This document shows, piece after piece, positions 32,779 through 43,633 of a stretch of DNA of 64,000 nucleotides. A program made the translations under genes and the position numbers. The stretch is from Incurvaria masculella (lineage: Eukaryota; Arthropoda; Insecta; Lepidoptera; Incurvariidae). Every line of letters starts with the position of its first letter. Position 1 is the first letter of the stretch. The notes beneath the pieces are model-generated. The model searched no databases and had not been told where the DNA came from. It saw only the letters and a program-made list of their open reading frames with translations. The stretch lies in contig OX335657.1 of NCBI GenBank assembly GCA_946894095.1, positions 17,918,001 through 17,982,000 of the forward strand, written 5' to 3'.

Positions 32779-33440
32779 TTTTAGGGTTCCGTACCCAAAG
32801 GGTGCCAACGGAACCCTGTTACTAAGCCTCCGCTGTCCGTCCGTCCGTCCGTCTGTCACAAGGCCGTATTTCATGAACCATAATAGGTAGACAGCTAAAT
32901 AAAAAATAAAAAAAAATTGTTTTGCCGGTATAACAAAATACAAAAAAAAAAATACCAAAAAAAATAACCGACTAAAAGCACTAAAAAGTAAAAAAATATT
33001 TCCATTTTTGTAGTTACGATTTCTGTTATTTTTTGAGTCGGCGTCAGCCGGGCACGCGCTGCGCCAATCAAGAGAACCTAACCTAATCTAACCTAACCTA
33101 ACCTTGGCTGACACCGTCGGTTGGCGTTATATTGAGTTATTCGTCCATTTGTCGCGCACATCTTAATACAAATTTAAGACTTTTATTATTTTCTCATGGA
33201 TATCATTGTCAGAACTTAACCAAATTAAAATGGGACCACTTGGGAAGCACTAGTTATCATTTACAAAAATAATCATCAAAATCGGTTCACCCAGGCAAAA
33301 GTTACGAGGTAACAAACATAAAAAAAAAACACAAAAAAAACATAGAGACGAATTGATAACCTCCTCCTTTTTTGAAGTCGGTTAAAAATAAAAGGGCACG
33401 GAAGCCTTGGTGTGCGAGTCCGACTCGTACTTGGCCGGTT
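32779..33440 (-). mobile_element. (GTCC)n-family repeat split by a composite foldback element
   Basis: The outer parts are TTTTTAGGGTTCCGTACCCA (32779 on) with a GTCC tract, and GTGTGCGAGTCCGACTCGTA ending CTTGGCCGGTTTTT (to 33440). Between them sits the element at 32957-33388. The (GTCC)n repeat is therefore the older insertion here. Confidence 0.75.
32957..33388 (+). mobile_element. Composite foldback element, right arm deleted
   Basis: The left arm, the loop with five CCTAA-type units (33077-33101, one reading TCTAA) and the body are present. The right arm is gone: the loop end GGCTGACACCG runs directly into TCGGTTGGCGTTATATTGAG. It ends GAAGTCGGTTAAAAAT. Confidence 0.8.
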
Positions 33441-33463
33441 TTTGAACACTTTATTTATTATTA

Positions 33464-33520
33464 TTTTTTTTTTTATTTATTTATGTAATTCCGGCTAGAA
33501 CACACGGAATTACATAAATA
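33464..33520. repeat. Hairpin of ATTTATGTAATTCCG arms
   Basis: TTTATTTATGTAATTCCG is answered by CGGAATTACATAAATAAA across an 11-base loop. No function is assigned. Confidence 0.65.
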
Positions 33521-33739
33521 AACATAATTGCGACTCGGATTTAAATGCAGTCAGTGCTGACAGCCCCCAAATAAGCACAACAAATGTTCCACCCAACACT
33601 CATAATCGCACCTGACTCGGCGCACTGGCTTGGATAATAACCCGCCCTCCACCTCCGCGCCGCCCGCCCTCAGCGCCGCTAGAGTCGCGTTGGGCGGACT
33701 GCACTTCTGTCATCGAGTAACATGGAGGTGAACAAAATT
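33521..33739. other. GC-rich intergenic patch
   Basis: Bases 33610-33720 are distinctly GC-rich (CTCCGCGCCGCCCGCC) within AT-rich flanks. No frame or motif was recognised. Confidence 0.3.
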
Positions 33740-34200
33740 ACATGTCAAATCAAATCAATTCAAATCAAATCATATATTGGGTGATAATGAGAATTGATCA
33801 ATAGATAGCATTACATTTCACACCTCGTCATAAAGAATACAAATAAATGTCATTATAAAACAAAATCAAATAAAAATAAAAAAAATTAAGCCGTAAAACG
33901 TTTTATTGAGGAGCCATTTGCTCAATTTTCTTATAAAGAAAGTTTCACTTTCCTCTAGTTAGAGATCTAGCGGCAGCTTATTGAATATGTTGGTGCCCTT
34001 GTAATTTAGGCTTTTCTGGAATTTCGCAGTGCTGTGAGCTGGTACTAGAAGCAGTTTTTTGTGTCCGGCCGGATAGATATATATATATTCCGGGAGGTCA
34101 CAATAAGGTAAATCGCTGACTGAGTTCCAACCCTCTGATGCTAAATATGACTGTCTGGATGCGCCAAGTGGTTGCGTTATCTAGCTTGGCTATTTAAAAT
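33740..34200 (-). mobile_element. LINE 3' end with RT C-terminus
   Basis: Minus-strand translation near 34080-33900 gives LLLVPAHSTAKFQKSLNY, KGTNIFNKLPLDL and IRKLSKWLLNKTFY, with one stop. This is the C-terminal signature of Jockey/CR1-like RT proteins (PAHST..FQ.S....G..I.N.LP...F...L..WL...F). The part at 33740-33890 has repeated AAATCAAAT motifs as in LINE tails. Confidence 0.65.
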
Positions 34201-34719
34201 AAATTTTGGTATGTATCTGCTGATGAATATACTGATCGTCTAGAAATATTGATACAACAATAACCAGTCGGTTTTTTAATTAAATGTTTAAATATACCTC
34301 AAGTTATTTCTGTAACCTAAATCGCTTATAACTACGAAATACAAACAAAGATTTCTGGAAGACAGTTTTGGTATTGCTAAGCAAGTATGTACTGATACTT
34401 TCATGCTTCGTTATTTGCAGACTTATCATACATATTTTTTGTCATCATAACTTATTTTTCAAGCGCCTTGTCTACGTTATCCAGTTTCAGCCATTTACGT
34501 TATACGAAATTTATCAGTATAGCGGCAGCGTAAGCAAGTTTTAGTAATAATACACAGAAAAAAAAATCCGACAAAGTCGCATTTGATAATATTAGTAGCA
34601 ATTTTTCGTCAAAAATTCCGGAATCTTGTTCAGAGCATTTCTTCAGGACATGGGAATATCAGGAGTGCGCGAATTTGTAAGCGAATTGACCAGTCCAAAA
34701 CCAGTTTCAAACACTACTT

Positions 34720-34850
34720 AACCCTCGATTGCACGAAGAGACAGCTGAGTTTATTCCTGCTTCCAACGAATGTCTTATATCACAATGCTTCAAATGTAGA
34801 CGTCACTGAAACTCAAATGAATGTGATAACGGTAATGTCGTATCCATTAC
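34720..34850. mobile_element. Mosaic of two MITE fragments
   Basis: CGATTGCACGAAGAGACAGC is the end of the family at 2550 and 14087. It is followed by CTTCAAATGTAGACGTCACT, GAAACTCAAATGAATG, an arm of the family at 31883-32012. The two families may share ancestry. Confidence 0.5.
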
Positions 34851-34857
34851 ACACATA

Positions 34858-35226
34858 TTAATTAATAAAAATAGCTATTGTTTCTAAGGGTACACTATAA
34901 CATATTCTTGAGTCGACTGCACTATACAGCAGGGTGGTCAGTCCTCCGGTAATTCCTCTCACGGCCTCTCCAGACACATACATCTCGCCGGCGAGGAGTG
35001 ACCGCTCGCTGCTGGGGATATGACTCCCCCGAGCGCTGTGGGAGGAGATCTCGCCTGAAATATTGAGATAAATTACCTCGCTGCGAAGATTGTGTAGGAA
35101 CCTTTGCCAATTTCCCAAAGTCGACCGTTCGAACGGCACTTGGGTGGAAATGTACCTATGAATTATTTTATTGGGTGTAATGTACGTAAGCCCACAGTAC
35201 AATCGTGTTATAAGCTTGACATGCAT
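34858..35226 (-). CDS. Unrecognised ORF, 122 codons (possibly transposon-derived)
   Basis: The frame starts at ATG 35226 and ends near 34858. Its middle part (GEISSHSARGSHIPSSER, then LLAGEMYVSGEAVRGITGG) uses C- and G-ending codons more than its surroundings, unlike random AT-rich frames. No signal peptide, membrane segment or known motif is visible. A second minus frame lies 70 bp upstream (35296-35694) and a repeat follows on its 5' side, so both may belong to one unclassified mobile element. A domain search of the translation would decide. Confidence 0.25.
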   Translation of the reverse strand: MHVKLITRLYCGLTYITPNKIIHRYISTQVPFERSTLGNWQRFLHNLRSEVIYLNISGEISSHSARGSHIPSSERSLLAGEMYVSGEAVRGITGGLTTLLYSAVDSRICYSVPLETIAIFIN

Positions 35227-35295
35227 GTATCTGTCTCGTTTACACGATGGCTGTATGGAAAGGTCTTTTTGCCTTCCCCTAATAAAAACGTGTTG

Positions 35296-35694
35296 TCAAA
35301 AAACCTTTTGGCTAAAAATTTCTTGTGGCCTGGGTCTGTCAGTGGTGTAACAGATTAAATTGTAATTTCCGATAGGAAGTGGTCTGTGACAGCAACTTGA
35401 GGAGAGATTTGGACACCCATTAAGATAAGAAGTCGTGTCTTGGAGTGCTTGCCGACACATATCCACGCGTTTGGCGTCTGACATGGTCAGTGCCGGCGAT
35501 TGCGAGCTGCAAACAGGGGAAGCCCAGCCAACCCGGCAGACACTAGCGGAACTTCGAGTAGTGAGAAACCCAACCTTGAAATAAGGATGCAGGCTAGGAT
35601 AGGGTTTTCCTCCGTCAACGGTGTGCCTCTTCGGCGGTGAGTTACCGGCGTGAAGGGTAAAATAGAAGGCCGTTAGCGCGTAGGGCGTTTCCAT
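35296..35694 (-). CDS. Unrecognised ORF, 132 codons (possibly transposon-derived)
   Basis: The frame starts at 35694, just after the composite foldback element, and contains HTVDGGKPYPSLHPYFKVGF and CRVGWASPVCSSQSPAL. It looks like sequence repeated elsewhere in moth genomes, but I cannot name the family. It has nine or more cysteines without a recognisable spacing and no hydrophobic segment. Alternatively it is a chance frame within a repeat. Confidence 0.25.
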   Translation of the reverse strand: METPYALTAFYFTLHAGNSPPKRHTVDGGKPYPSLHPYFKVGFLTTRSSASVCRVGWASPVCSSQSPALTMSDAKRVDMCRQALQDTTSYLNGCPNLSSSCCHRPLPIGNYNLICYTTDRPRPQEIFSQKVF

Positions 35695-35707
35695 TTATGA
35701 TCTCTTT

Positions 35708-36340
35708 TTAACCGACTTCAAAAAAGGAGGAGGTTATCAATTCGTCTGTATGTTTTTTTTTTGTTTTTTTTTTATGTTTGTTACCTCATAACTTTTGCCT
35801 GGGTGAACCGATTTTGATGATATTTTTTTTAAATGATAGCTAGTGCTTTCCAAGTGGTCCCATTTTAATTTGGTTAAGTTCTGACAATGATATCTATGAG
35901 AAAATCATAAAAGTCTTAAATTTGTATTAAGATGTGCGCGACAAATGGACGAATAACTCAATATAACGCCAACCGATTTCGGTGATTCTTTTTTTATTGG
36001 AAATTTGTACACGTAAATTAGTAAGTGTACTTCAGATTCACTAAAAATAAACAAATAAAAAAAAATTTAACAAAAGAAATAACCGACTTCAAAGAAAAAG
36101 CACTAAAAAGTAAAAAATAATTTTCATTTTTGTAGTTACGATTTCTGTTATTTTTTGAGTCGGTGTCAGCCAAGGTTAGGTTAGGTTAGGTTAGGTTAGG
36201 TTAGGTTAGGTTCTCTTGATTGGCGCAGCGCGTGCCCGGCTGACGCCGACTCAAAAAATAACAGAAATCGTAACTACAAAAATGAAAATTATTTTTTTAC
36301 TTTTTAGTGCTTTTTCTTTGAAGTCGGTTATTTCTTTTGT
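35708..36340 (-). mobile_element. Composite foldback element with (TTAGG)7 loop
   Basis: It starts AACCGACTTCAAAAAAGGAG, carries the body in reverse, then the full inverted repeat (36066-36335) whose loop has seven exact TTAGG units (36176-36210) next to TGGCGCAGCGCGTGCCCGGC. It is complete and the mirror image of 19391-20012. Confidence 0.85.
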
Positions 36341-36704
36341 AAATTTTTTTTTTCAAATGTATTACATTTTAAAGTACTCAGGAAGCATCAAGTTACGTAC
36401 CTAATTTAGCATAAGCATCGGTAAATTTCGCTCCCCGTACTTGATGATGAAACTTGATGTTTCGGTATCTAATACCTGACAACAAATACCTGTGTCCGCA
36501 CATATTTTTTAACACCACATGAACACCTTTTGTTCATTCGATTCGGTTTCAAAAAATTTAAACCAAAAGGTGCGCACACATATTTTCGTTGGCTGATTTT
36601 ACTTATTTGTTACAACTCCAACATATAACTAAAGATTCTCAAGTTTTATTTACAACACGATTACTGACTTTTTTGACTGATTTAGTTTGTTTTTATTAAC
36701 AGTT

Positions 36705-36915
36705 CATCACATTGCTGGGCAAATGCCTATTCCATCTACCTTCACTTTTCCATGGGGTTAGCCGCATCCACATCTTGCGAATGCGAAATGCGTTTCCTCT
36801 CCCATCTTGTTTGTGGGCGACCGCGACGGCGAGTGCCCACACCGTGGTCTCTCTTGTCCAGCGTTGGGCAGGCATTCACATGATATATCCAGCCCATTGC
36901 CACTTAGCTGGTTAG
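36705..36915 (-). pseudogene. LINE RT C-terminal fragment
   Basis: Minus-strand translation gives KWQWAGYIM, RWTRETTVW, then in a shifted frame a GRPQTRWERKR motif. This matches the KW.WAGHI...RW...(G)RP.TRW.DDI signature near the C-terminus of RTE-like RT proteins. Frameshifts and stops show it is dead. Confidence 0.65.
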
Positions 36916-36987
36916 TAAAACACAAATACTCGTTGCTCGATATAAGATATCAAGTGAATAATAAAAGCGCTTTCAAATGATTAGTAA

Positions 36988-37145
36988 ACTACGTTTGTAT
37001 GGAAGACATAACTTACGGGCCATTGTCAACTACGTTTGAATGGACAACATAATACTTACGGGCCATGTTGACTACGTTTGTATGGACGACATAACTTACG
37101 GGCCATTGTTAATTACGTTTGTATGGACGACATAACTTCCGGGAC
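36988..37145 (+). repeat. Four tandem copies of a MITE terminus, unit about 41-42 bp
   Basis: ACTACGTTTGTATGG, then CATAACTTACGGGCCATTGT, recurs with starts near 36988, 37029, 37071 and 37112. A single copy of the same sequence is the terminus of the element at 52305-52680. Confidence 0.85.
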
Positions 37146-37270
37146 AAAATGAACCAACTTTATTCATATAGTATCTGTGCAGGAATTAATCGGGTAGTCA
37201 AATCTATAATCCAAATATACTGTGGGATTACGTTCTCAAAAGATGGAAACACTTGGTTAAACAATATGTA

Positions 37271-38852
37271 TGTGGCGGCATGCTTTGTAAGCATACCGCA
37301 CACACACATGTATAGGTGTTTACTCCTCAGTCCACGCGCGCTGCGACGCGCGAAATTATTTAGTGAATATACGCCCTTCTACCAGATTGCACGCGTTTCG
37401 CTCCGGCCTAGCGAGCCGTCATCTCATTCCGCTAAAGTGGTGACCCCAAATGTAGTAACACGTAAGCCTTCGGTCGCCTCCGCCGCAAGACATTGCTGCT
37501 TGCGAGCGGAGGCACCCCAGCCGTTTGTCCCACTACCATGCTGAAGAAAACGAGGAAGTATCGCCTGTGCCGCCGCCTGCGATGACGTCAATCCGGGGGC
37601 GACATCACGGCTCTTCGCTCCGTCGCCAGGCTGATGTCTGCGCTTCAGCACCACCGGCGCCTGTGGTTCTATGTAGGTGTAAGAACACACCCAATAGGAT
37701 TCACGGTGCATACAGCACCCGGCTGTTTCCCGTCGGGGCCGTCGCTGCCCCCCTGTCGTGGCTGTAGACGCCAACATGTCGCTGTTCCTGTCGTCATGGC
37801 CGTAGCCGCCACCGAGACACGGTTCCCTGTCGTGGCTGTATACGCCACCATGTCGCTGTTACTGTCGTCGTGGCCGTAGCCGCCATCGAGACACCGTTCC
37901 TGTCGTGGCCGTAGCCGCCACCGTGTCGCCGTTCCTGTAGTCGTGGCCGTAGCAGTCACCGAGACACCGTTCCTGGCGTGGCCGTAGCCGCCACGTATCA
38001 CCGTCCCCGTTGCGGACCTTGCCGACTTCATGTCGCCGTTCTTGTCGTGGCCGTAGCTGCCACCGTGTCATCGTGCAGTGCAGTGAACCCATTTCAAATC
38101 TGCGCTCAAGGCAAATTGTAATGACGTGGTTCAGGTGTGAGACACGCTTGCAAGCGATTGTGATCACTTAGTAAGAATAAGAAACGTAACAGTACTGTCC
38201 ATAATCTAGTGAAACTTCAATATGTAATTTTAAAATATGTTAACCCATGTATTTCATTATAAGTTTCACGACTTGAAGTACCCTTCTCAGTAATTGCACC
38301 ATAGCAACGCAAAGTTGCATATTGCAAATATCGTAGGTACCTATCAGCTCGACGTAAATTAACTCGTAACGAACTTGTGAACAATGTTAAATCGCAGCGT
38401 AGAATTTCAGCTGACAAACATGTTGTCAATACGTAGGTATGTCGATTGACCATCAGCATTTCTTCAACGTCGAATGGACGAAGAATTGTATTACAGACGC
38501 ATTCAATGACCAGCGAATGTTTTTAGGTCATGCAGTTTTATGTACACTTGCAATCATTTATTTCTTTACACTTTAGAATGTTTTATTATTTTGTATTTGA
38601 TGTCTGTATTGTATTCAATGTGTGAACTTGTCTAAACTCTATTAAAGTAATTTTAAATAAAGTTTTTTTTAAAGGGGGAATTATGTGGCGGCATGCTTTG
38701 TAAGCATACCGCACACACACATGTATAGGTGTTTACTCCCGCCTCAGTCCACGCGCGCTGCGACGCGCGAAATTATTTAGTGAATATACGCCCTTCTACC
38801 AGATTGCACGCGTTTCACTCCGGCCTAGCGAGCTGTCATCTCATTCCGCTAA
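37271..38852 (+). mobile_element. Complete non-autonomous LTR retrotransposon
   Basis: Two near-identical LTRs (37271-37435 and 38684-38852) start TGTGGCGGCATG and end CCGCTAA. They differ by one 4-bp indel and about two substitutions. The element is flanked by the 5-bp duplication ATGTA (37266-37270 and 38853-38857). A primer-binding-site-like TGGTGACCCC starts two bases after the 5' LTR, and a polypurine tract AAAGGGGGAA (38671-38680) precedes the 3' LTR. The 1.25-kb interior has no gag or pol similarity. It must depend on proteins made elsewhere, like TRIM/LARD-type elements. Near-identity of the LTRs implies recent insertion. Confidence 0.9.
37752..38072 (+). repeat. Tandem repeat inside the LTR element
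   Basis: A unit of about 33-36 bp built on GTCGTGGCCGTAGCCGCCAC and GAGACACCGTTCCTGTCGTG alternates in two forms (with GTGTCGCCGTT or GAGACACCGTT) about nine times. It keeps both strands open for over 100 codons but shows no protein motif. Confidence 0.8.
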
Positions 38853-38857
38853 ATGTA

Positions 38858-39587
38858 CATAGATGGGAATTATTTACTATGTAATTACTCTAATGTATTT
38901 TCGATGAAGGTCTAAATTAAATTATCATTTAAAAAAACGTATGAAAAGTCTATATAAACCAAGTGTTAAAAATATATTTCATTTTTATGATGCGCGGCGT
39001 GGTGCTCGTGAACGGGTGCTATTTGTCGGGACTTGTTCTAATTGGCATCATGTTAGATGGCGGGCCAGCGATATAAATGGGTATCAATAACCTGTATCTT
39101 TGCAAGCAGTGGCAAACACTTACGTAAGTGATGTTGAAAAAAAACTAGCGAAGATTGTTTAAAAAAAAAGCTATTAAGAAAAATATACAGCCAGTATTGC
39201 GAGAAAATGAAACAATTAAAAACGAAGTTGATCCCAGTAAACATTTTTCAAAAATCAATAATAACCCTGACTATACTGGAAGCTTTAGTGTTGAAAACTT
39301 TGATTTCAAATACAGAGGTTTTATCAAAGAGAAAATAGGCATAACGAATGATGAAACAATGCAAAGGAAATTAATACGTATTATTGGAGGCTTGGTTTCA
39401 AATCTTGGCGTGCTGTGTGACGTGTCGCTTGGACCCTCATAGGATAATCATTGCTTTGGAGTATAACAACACGAAATAACTATCATCACTTTCCGAACCA
39501 TCCCAACCCTAATGTGTATAATCTAACGACTGCCATCCCTCCGTCCGTCTATCTGACTTTCTCCTTCAAGGGCCGCTTGTAACTTAA
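38858..39587. other. Intergenic stretch
   Basis: A + frame at 39155-39442 (95 codons, lysine- and asparagine-rich) has no family motif. No element was recognised. Confidence 0.3.
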
Positions 39588-39908
39588 GGTTTTGGATGGG
39601 TGACCATTTTCAACCGCTGAGGCTGGCCGTGGTTCGGATTCCACGTAAAACTCTAAATCCTCTTCCTTAGTTACTAGGTGGTAGGGTTAATCCCGCCCGG
39701 GTTGGTACCATCGCATTAAATGAACGATAGTCGAAGCGGCAAGGACATTATCCATCCTGTTCAATGTAGCCGAGCAATATAAGGAATGTCCTGGCATGGC
39801 ACCTAGTTCCCATGTGGCGTGTTAGGCTGGCCATACCACCAGTCATAACGCTGGCGCTAATATAACGGTCAGTCTGGTATTAGCCATTCATGTCCAGTTA
39901 CATCAAAA
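39588..39908 (+). mobile_element. SINE, 5S-type head, 5'-truncated
   Basis: It starts within the 5S-like part (TTTTGGATGGGTGACCATTT), then the full body and a tail ending GTCCAGTTACATC. A roughly 30-base insert (CCATACCACCAGTCATAACG) interrupts the tail near 39830. Confidence 0.85.
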
Positions 39909-40039
39909 AACCGTTAACCCGATTTGATAAAATTCGTATCTACGTTTATCTTGCGTGCTCCCATCAGTTTAAAGGATACTTACTATTACGCTAAATGCCT
40001 ATAGGGTGAACAGGGGGTATGACAAGTCAGGGCCAAAAC

Positions 40040-40200
40040 AACCGTGTATGCCAGATTCTCAACTGAGAGGCGCTCGCCTGGTTTTCGCTCGCTGGGTTTT
40101 TTGAACCTTTTCGAGGTTCGCAAAAATCATGGTGGCTGGTCCACCTGGCCAGCCACCTACTACTTGAAAGAAAGAAAGAAAAAAAAGAAAGAAATAGCTT
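40040..40200 (+). mobile_element. Possible Helitron-like 3' end beside a (GAAA)n tract
   Basis: A hairpin GTGGCTGG..CCAGCCAC (40131-40155) is followed by CTACTACTTGAAAGAAAGAA. A subterminal hairpin near a CTRR-like end next to (GAAA)n fits lepidopteran Helitron-like elements. The start is undefined, so the assignment is tentative. Confidence 0.35.
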
Positions 40201-42247
40201 ATTTACCTGTGTTGAAAGAGAAATTAACTTAACAAGGTATTTGGCTTAATCTATGAAAATAACTCAATATAAAATTAACAGAACAACTAGATATTTAAAA
40301 AACTTAGAAGTAAAAGTCAATACCTATACACATACATATAACAAAATAACAGGTAAATCGGTTCTAGGCGCAGCATATGTCACTGTATTATGGAATTCAT
40401 AATGCAGTGGCGCTGATTTTAAGCCTAGCCGTTCATTGAACAGGAATGTTTGATTTATTGTTTAATATACAGCACAAGGTGACAATACTATAAAATCAAT
40501 ATTAAAAAATAACATTGAAAATAAACAAGTAAATCACTATACTATATGTATCAAAAACAGCGTATAAAAAATAAAAAATAATTCAATTAACTTAACTTAC
40601 ATAACAAGTACACAAAAATAAAAATAATGCATGAACAGGCAGCATTTAACCAATATGCAACTAATATATGACAATGTAACATAAAAATGTATACAACGTA
40701 AGTATTTAGGTAATTAAAAAGAAAAAAAAATTAAGGGAAAAAAAAGATATCATTACGATTGAAGTAATATTTTGGGAGTTTCCCAGTTTACTGGAGGATC
40801 TACATGGTCGGTAGACTGAGAGAGAGAGATCTACGTGACTAACATCAACAATTATGTTGCATTTCATATATGTTGAGTTCGCGTTGAACTATAGCAGAAT
40901 GGTGATATTGTCCATAATTTTTAGTTACATGTAATTTATTTTAGATTTTTTTTATGGTAAACTTAATTATAAGGAACTTGTTAAATCGATGTAAACGAAA
41001 ACAGTCACAGTGAGAACAAACGGAATTCAAAATGTTCTTAATATTTATGTAGATTCGCCTGCTCGTTCTCAGTGCCTGTCTGTGACATTGACAAGTTCAG
41101 TTTAATTTACTCGCATCTATTGTACAACACCCATTCAATCCTTCGTCCCGTTCAAGGACGCGTTTCAATCATTCTCAGTCCCTATTCTGTCAAAGATGGA
41201 GATATTCCAGAAAACAATTGAAAGCATTCGGTGTAGTTGATTCTTGAGAAACGGTTCACTATCAATGCTACACATTTTGTGACTATACGTTAAAATAAGT
41301 ATTAGATACTAATATAAAAAAATACGAATTAGTTACGCAAAATGTTGACGCTAATGGTGGTAACTTACCTCAATCTGATTAGGAAAAACCTCGATTGTCG
41401 ATCGAAATCGACAAAAAGATAGGATATGAAGATGAAAAACCACTTTAGAATTCCATCAATCGTTTTCCGAATTATTTCCAAGATCATGCTTGAAACACAA
41501 TCTTAAAAAAATACTGAAATGAATATTTTTCGGAACGTAAGTAAATTTTAATATTAAAGTACTCGATCAACAAAAAGGTTCACCCTAACTCCTAACTGAA
41601 CTAGTTAATAAAGAACAGCTCCCAAAACTGAAGGATTTCGGATTCGAAGAAGGATTAGGGGAAAGAGTTATGTAAAAACAGTTTCACGAAGAGTCCCGGC
41701 CGTGGATTAAAAAGGGTTTCGCAAGCATTCCGATATACGACCCTCCCGGGGGTTTCGTATGGAATATAAAACCGAGTTGGGTCAATATATTAATTATATG
41801 AATAATATCGCATGATGACCAGTCAAACTTACCTGTTGCATTATAAATGTTAATGCAGTGAACGCATAAGTTCTTATGCATTTTCTAAATAACCACTGCA
41901 CTGTAAACTAAATGTTTTTAGAATAGTTAATGTAAACGAACAGTCACAATAATTTATAGAACCAAGTATTTAAGCAACATGCATATAGCAAGAGTTACTA
42001 ACTGGAACGGTGGTGACTGTGTCCATAAACATTCGAAACTACATATGTAAAAGGTGCAACATGTTTATGTGTTTTACGGAAGCCTTTATTTGCCTGTGTT
42101 GCCATAACATGCTAAGTTAAAAATGAAATGTCAATAGTTATGGAGAGAAAACTATAAAACTCCTCTTTATTTTACTATGCGTTGGCTTAAAAAAGTAATG
42201 TTTCCTTTGAGCAACACTGTCAAATGCTAACTGTACGGAGATATCTT
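40201..42247. other. Long AT-rich stretch, no gene seen
   Basis: About 2 kb of low-GC sequence with only short frames. A purine-rich GAGAGAGAGAGA tract lies at 40818-40830. Nothing else was recognised. Confidence 0.4.
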
Positions 42248-42515
42248 TCGAATTTATGTGCCGGGAGCAACGAGAGCTCTTTCGACCTAATGTCCCGCCT
42301 TTACTGAGATTTTTTCGACCTTATGTGTTGGTTGCATCGAAATATTTGTCGATGTAATGTACCGTTTGCACCTAGAGTTGGTTTGGTCGAACTCATATGG
42401 CGGCTGTACCGAGGACTATGTCAACTGAAAGTGTCAGCTGCACTGAGATCTCTCAGATCTCTGTCGATCTGAGATCTCTGTCGATCTAATGTGCTTGCTG
42501 TACGGGAGCTCTGAT
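42248..42515 (+). repeat. Degenerate tandem array, unit about 34 bp
   Basis: A unit resembling TCGACCTAATGTGCCGGCTG plus CACCGAGAGCTCTT recurs with starts near 42248, 42282, 42315, 42349, 42387, 42421, 42464 and 42481. The last part also contains a direct doubling of CTGAGATCTCTGTCGATCT-like sequence. Copies differ strongly, so the array is old. Confidence 0.7.
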
Positions 42516-43299
42516 TCGGCTCCTCGTCATTCTGACGACAATGGCGGAATCGTGCGTGTGGAATTAATTGAGATTCTACCGCAAATGTTTTCCGGAGCGA
42601 AGTTTGTCAATCGGAAGGGTGAAGATCTGAATTTTCGCGGGCCAGAAATTGGTTCCTCCACGTAACATACACATACATCTCCACGTTTATACGTTTCAAC
42701 GACCAAGGATGAACTCATGGTGTTTGTATTGTAAATGGAAGAGAATGAATTGGCATTATTTTGGGCTTTTATTGTGCCATCACGGCTATACCAGCACGAA
42801 AATGGAAAATCTTTTGGGTAAACATTATGGCTGTGGCTGCAGACCATATGTATATGTATGCGACTGTAGCAAAGAAACCCTTATTTCATTTCATTTTCAT
42901 TTAATTTATTTAAACTTTTTGGTAGTCAAACTACACCAAGTTACGTCACAAAGATCCGCGGATTCGATCAACCCAGTAAAGAAGAACCCGCAAAGAAACT
43001 TCACGGGAACATTGTACATAGACTAGTGTACATAAATACTTATCTATGAGCCTTCACAAAGTATACATTTTCTTAAGTATTTTTGAACAATTCATTTTAT
43101 GGTTGGTTAAAGACCTAGATCATATTATATTCAACGCCTGTCAATTATTATAGTTAATTATGGTTCTACCACTACATGTATGTGCTTTTAAATATTTATG
43201 AACACGAATATAAATATAGTTTTAATAAAAGAGCTAAGTATATTACGTAGTGTACAAATGTCCAGGTCGACATTTATCGATAATATCACATCCACCGTC
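42516..43299. other. Intergenic stretch with unassigned frames
   Basis: Overlapping frames on both strands (42527-42847 minus, 42649-43026 plus) exceed 100 codons, but neither shows motifs or splice partners. Confidence 0.25.
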
Positions 43300-43612
43300 A
43301 TGAAATTAGCTCATCACACTGCATTTCCTGAGGAATTAGGTGTCCTGCAAGGACCATGATTCTATTTATGGCTATAGTGTTTCGTTGTTGTTTTGATCAT
43401 CTTTTCATTCAATGCGATGATACCAACCCGGACTGGTTTATCCCTACCCCTGCAGTTTTAAATCGTTTCCGAACCATGAAACAGCTCGAATTCGTGACGA
43501 AATTAACTTATCCAACTCAGAAAGTGAAAGAGAAACGTGCACGAACGGGCAAATTAAACCCATGCTCTCTGACATGAAGCAAGTACCACGCCCCTGAACA
43601 ACGACCTGCTTA
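43300..43612 (-). mobile_element. SINE, tRNA-type head, old copy
   Basis: In reverse order: CCTGAGGAATTAGGTGTCCT, TTCATTCAATGCGATGATAC, CCGAACCATGAAACAGCTCG, AACTCAGAAAGTGAAAGAG, and the 5' end AACAACGACCTGCTT. Divergence is high. Confidence 0.7.
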
Positions 43613-43633
43613 AATTATAACATCATAATAATA

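Larger units (their letters stand above)
36440..37150. mobile_element. MITE (TAAACTACGTTTGTATGG end) split by a LINE piece
   Basis: The interior motifs GTATCTAATACCTGACAACA and TACCTGTGTCCGCACATATT, and the end ATTAGTAAACTACGTTTGTA, match the MITE at 52305-52680. A LINE fragment (36705-36915) interrupts it, and its terminal motif is repeated in tandem (36988-37145). Confidence 0.6.

Noticed and set aside
36176..36210. True telomere or telomere fusion site
   Set aside because: Only seven TTAGG units, enclosed by transposon arms and repeated in two other copies of the same element.
37119..38167. Reading frames of 80-141 codons on both strands
   Set aside because: They lie in the LTR element and its internal tandem repeat, cross the LTR boundary and have no protein motif.
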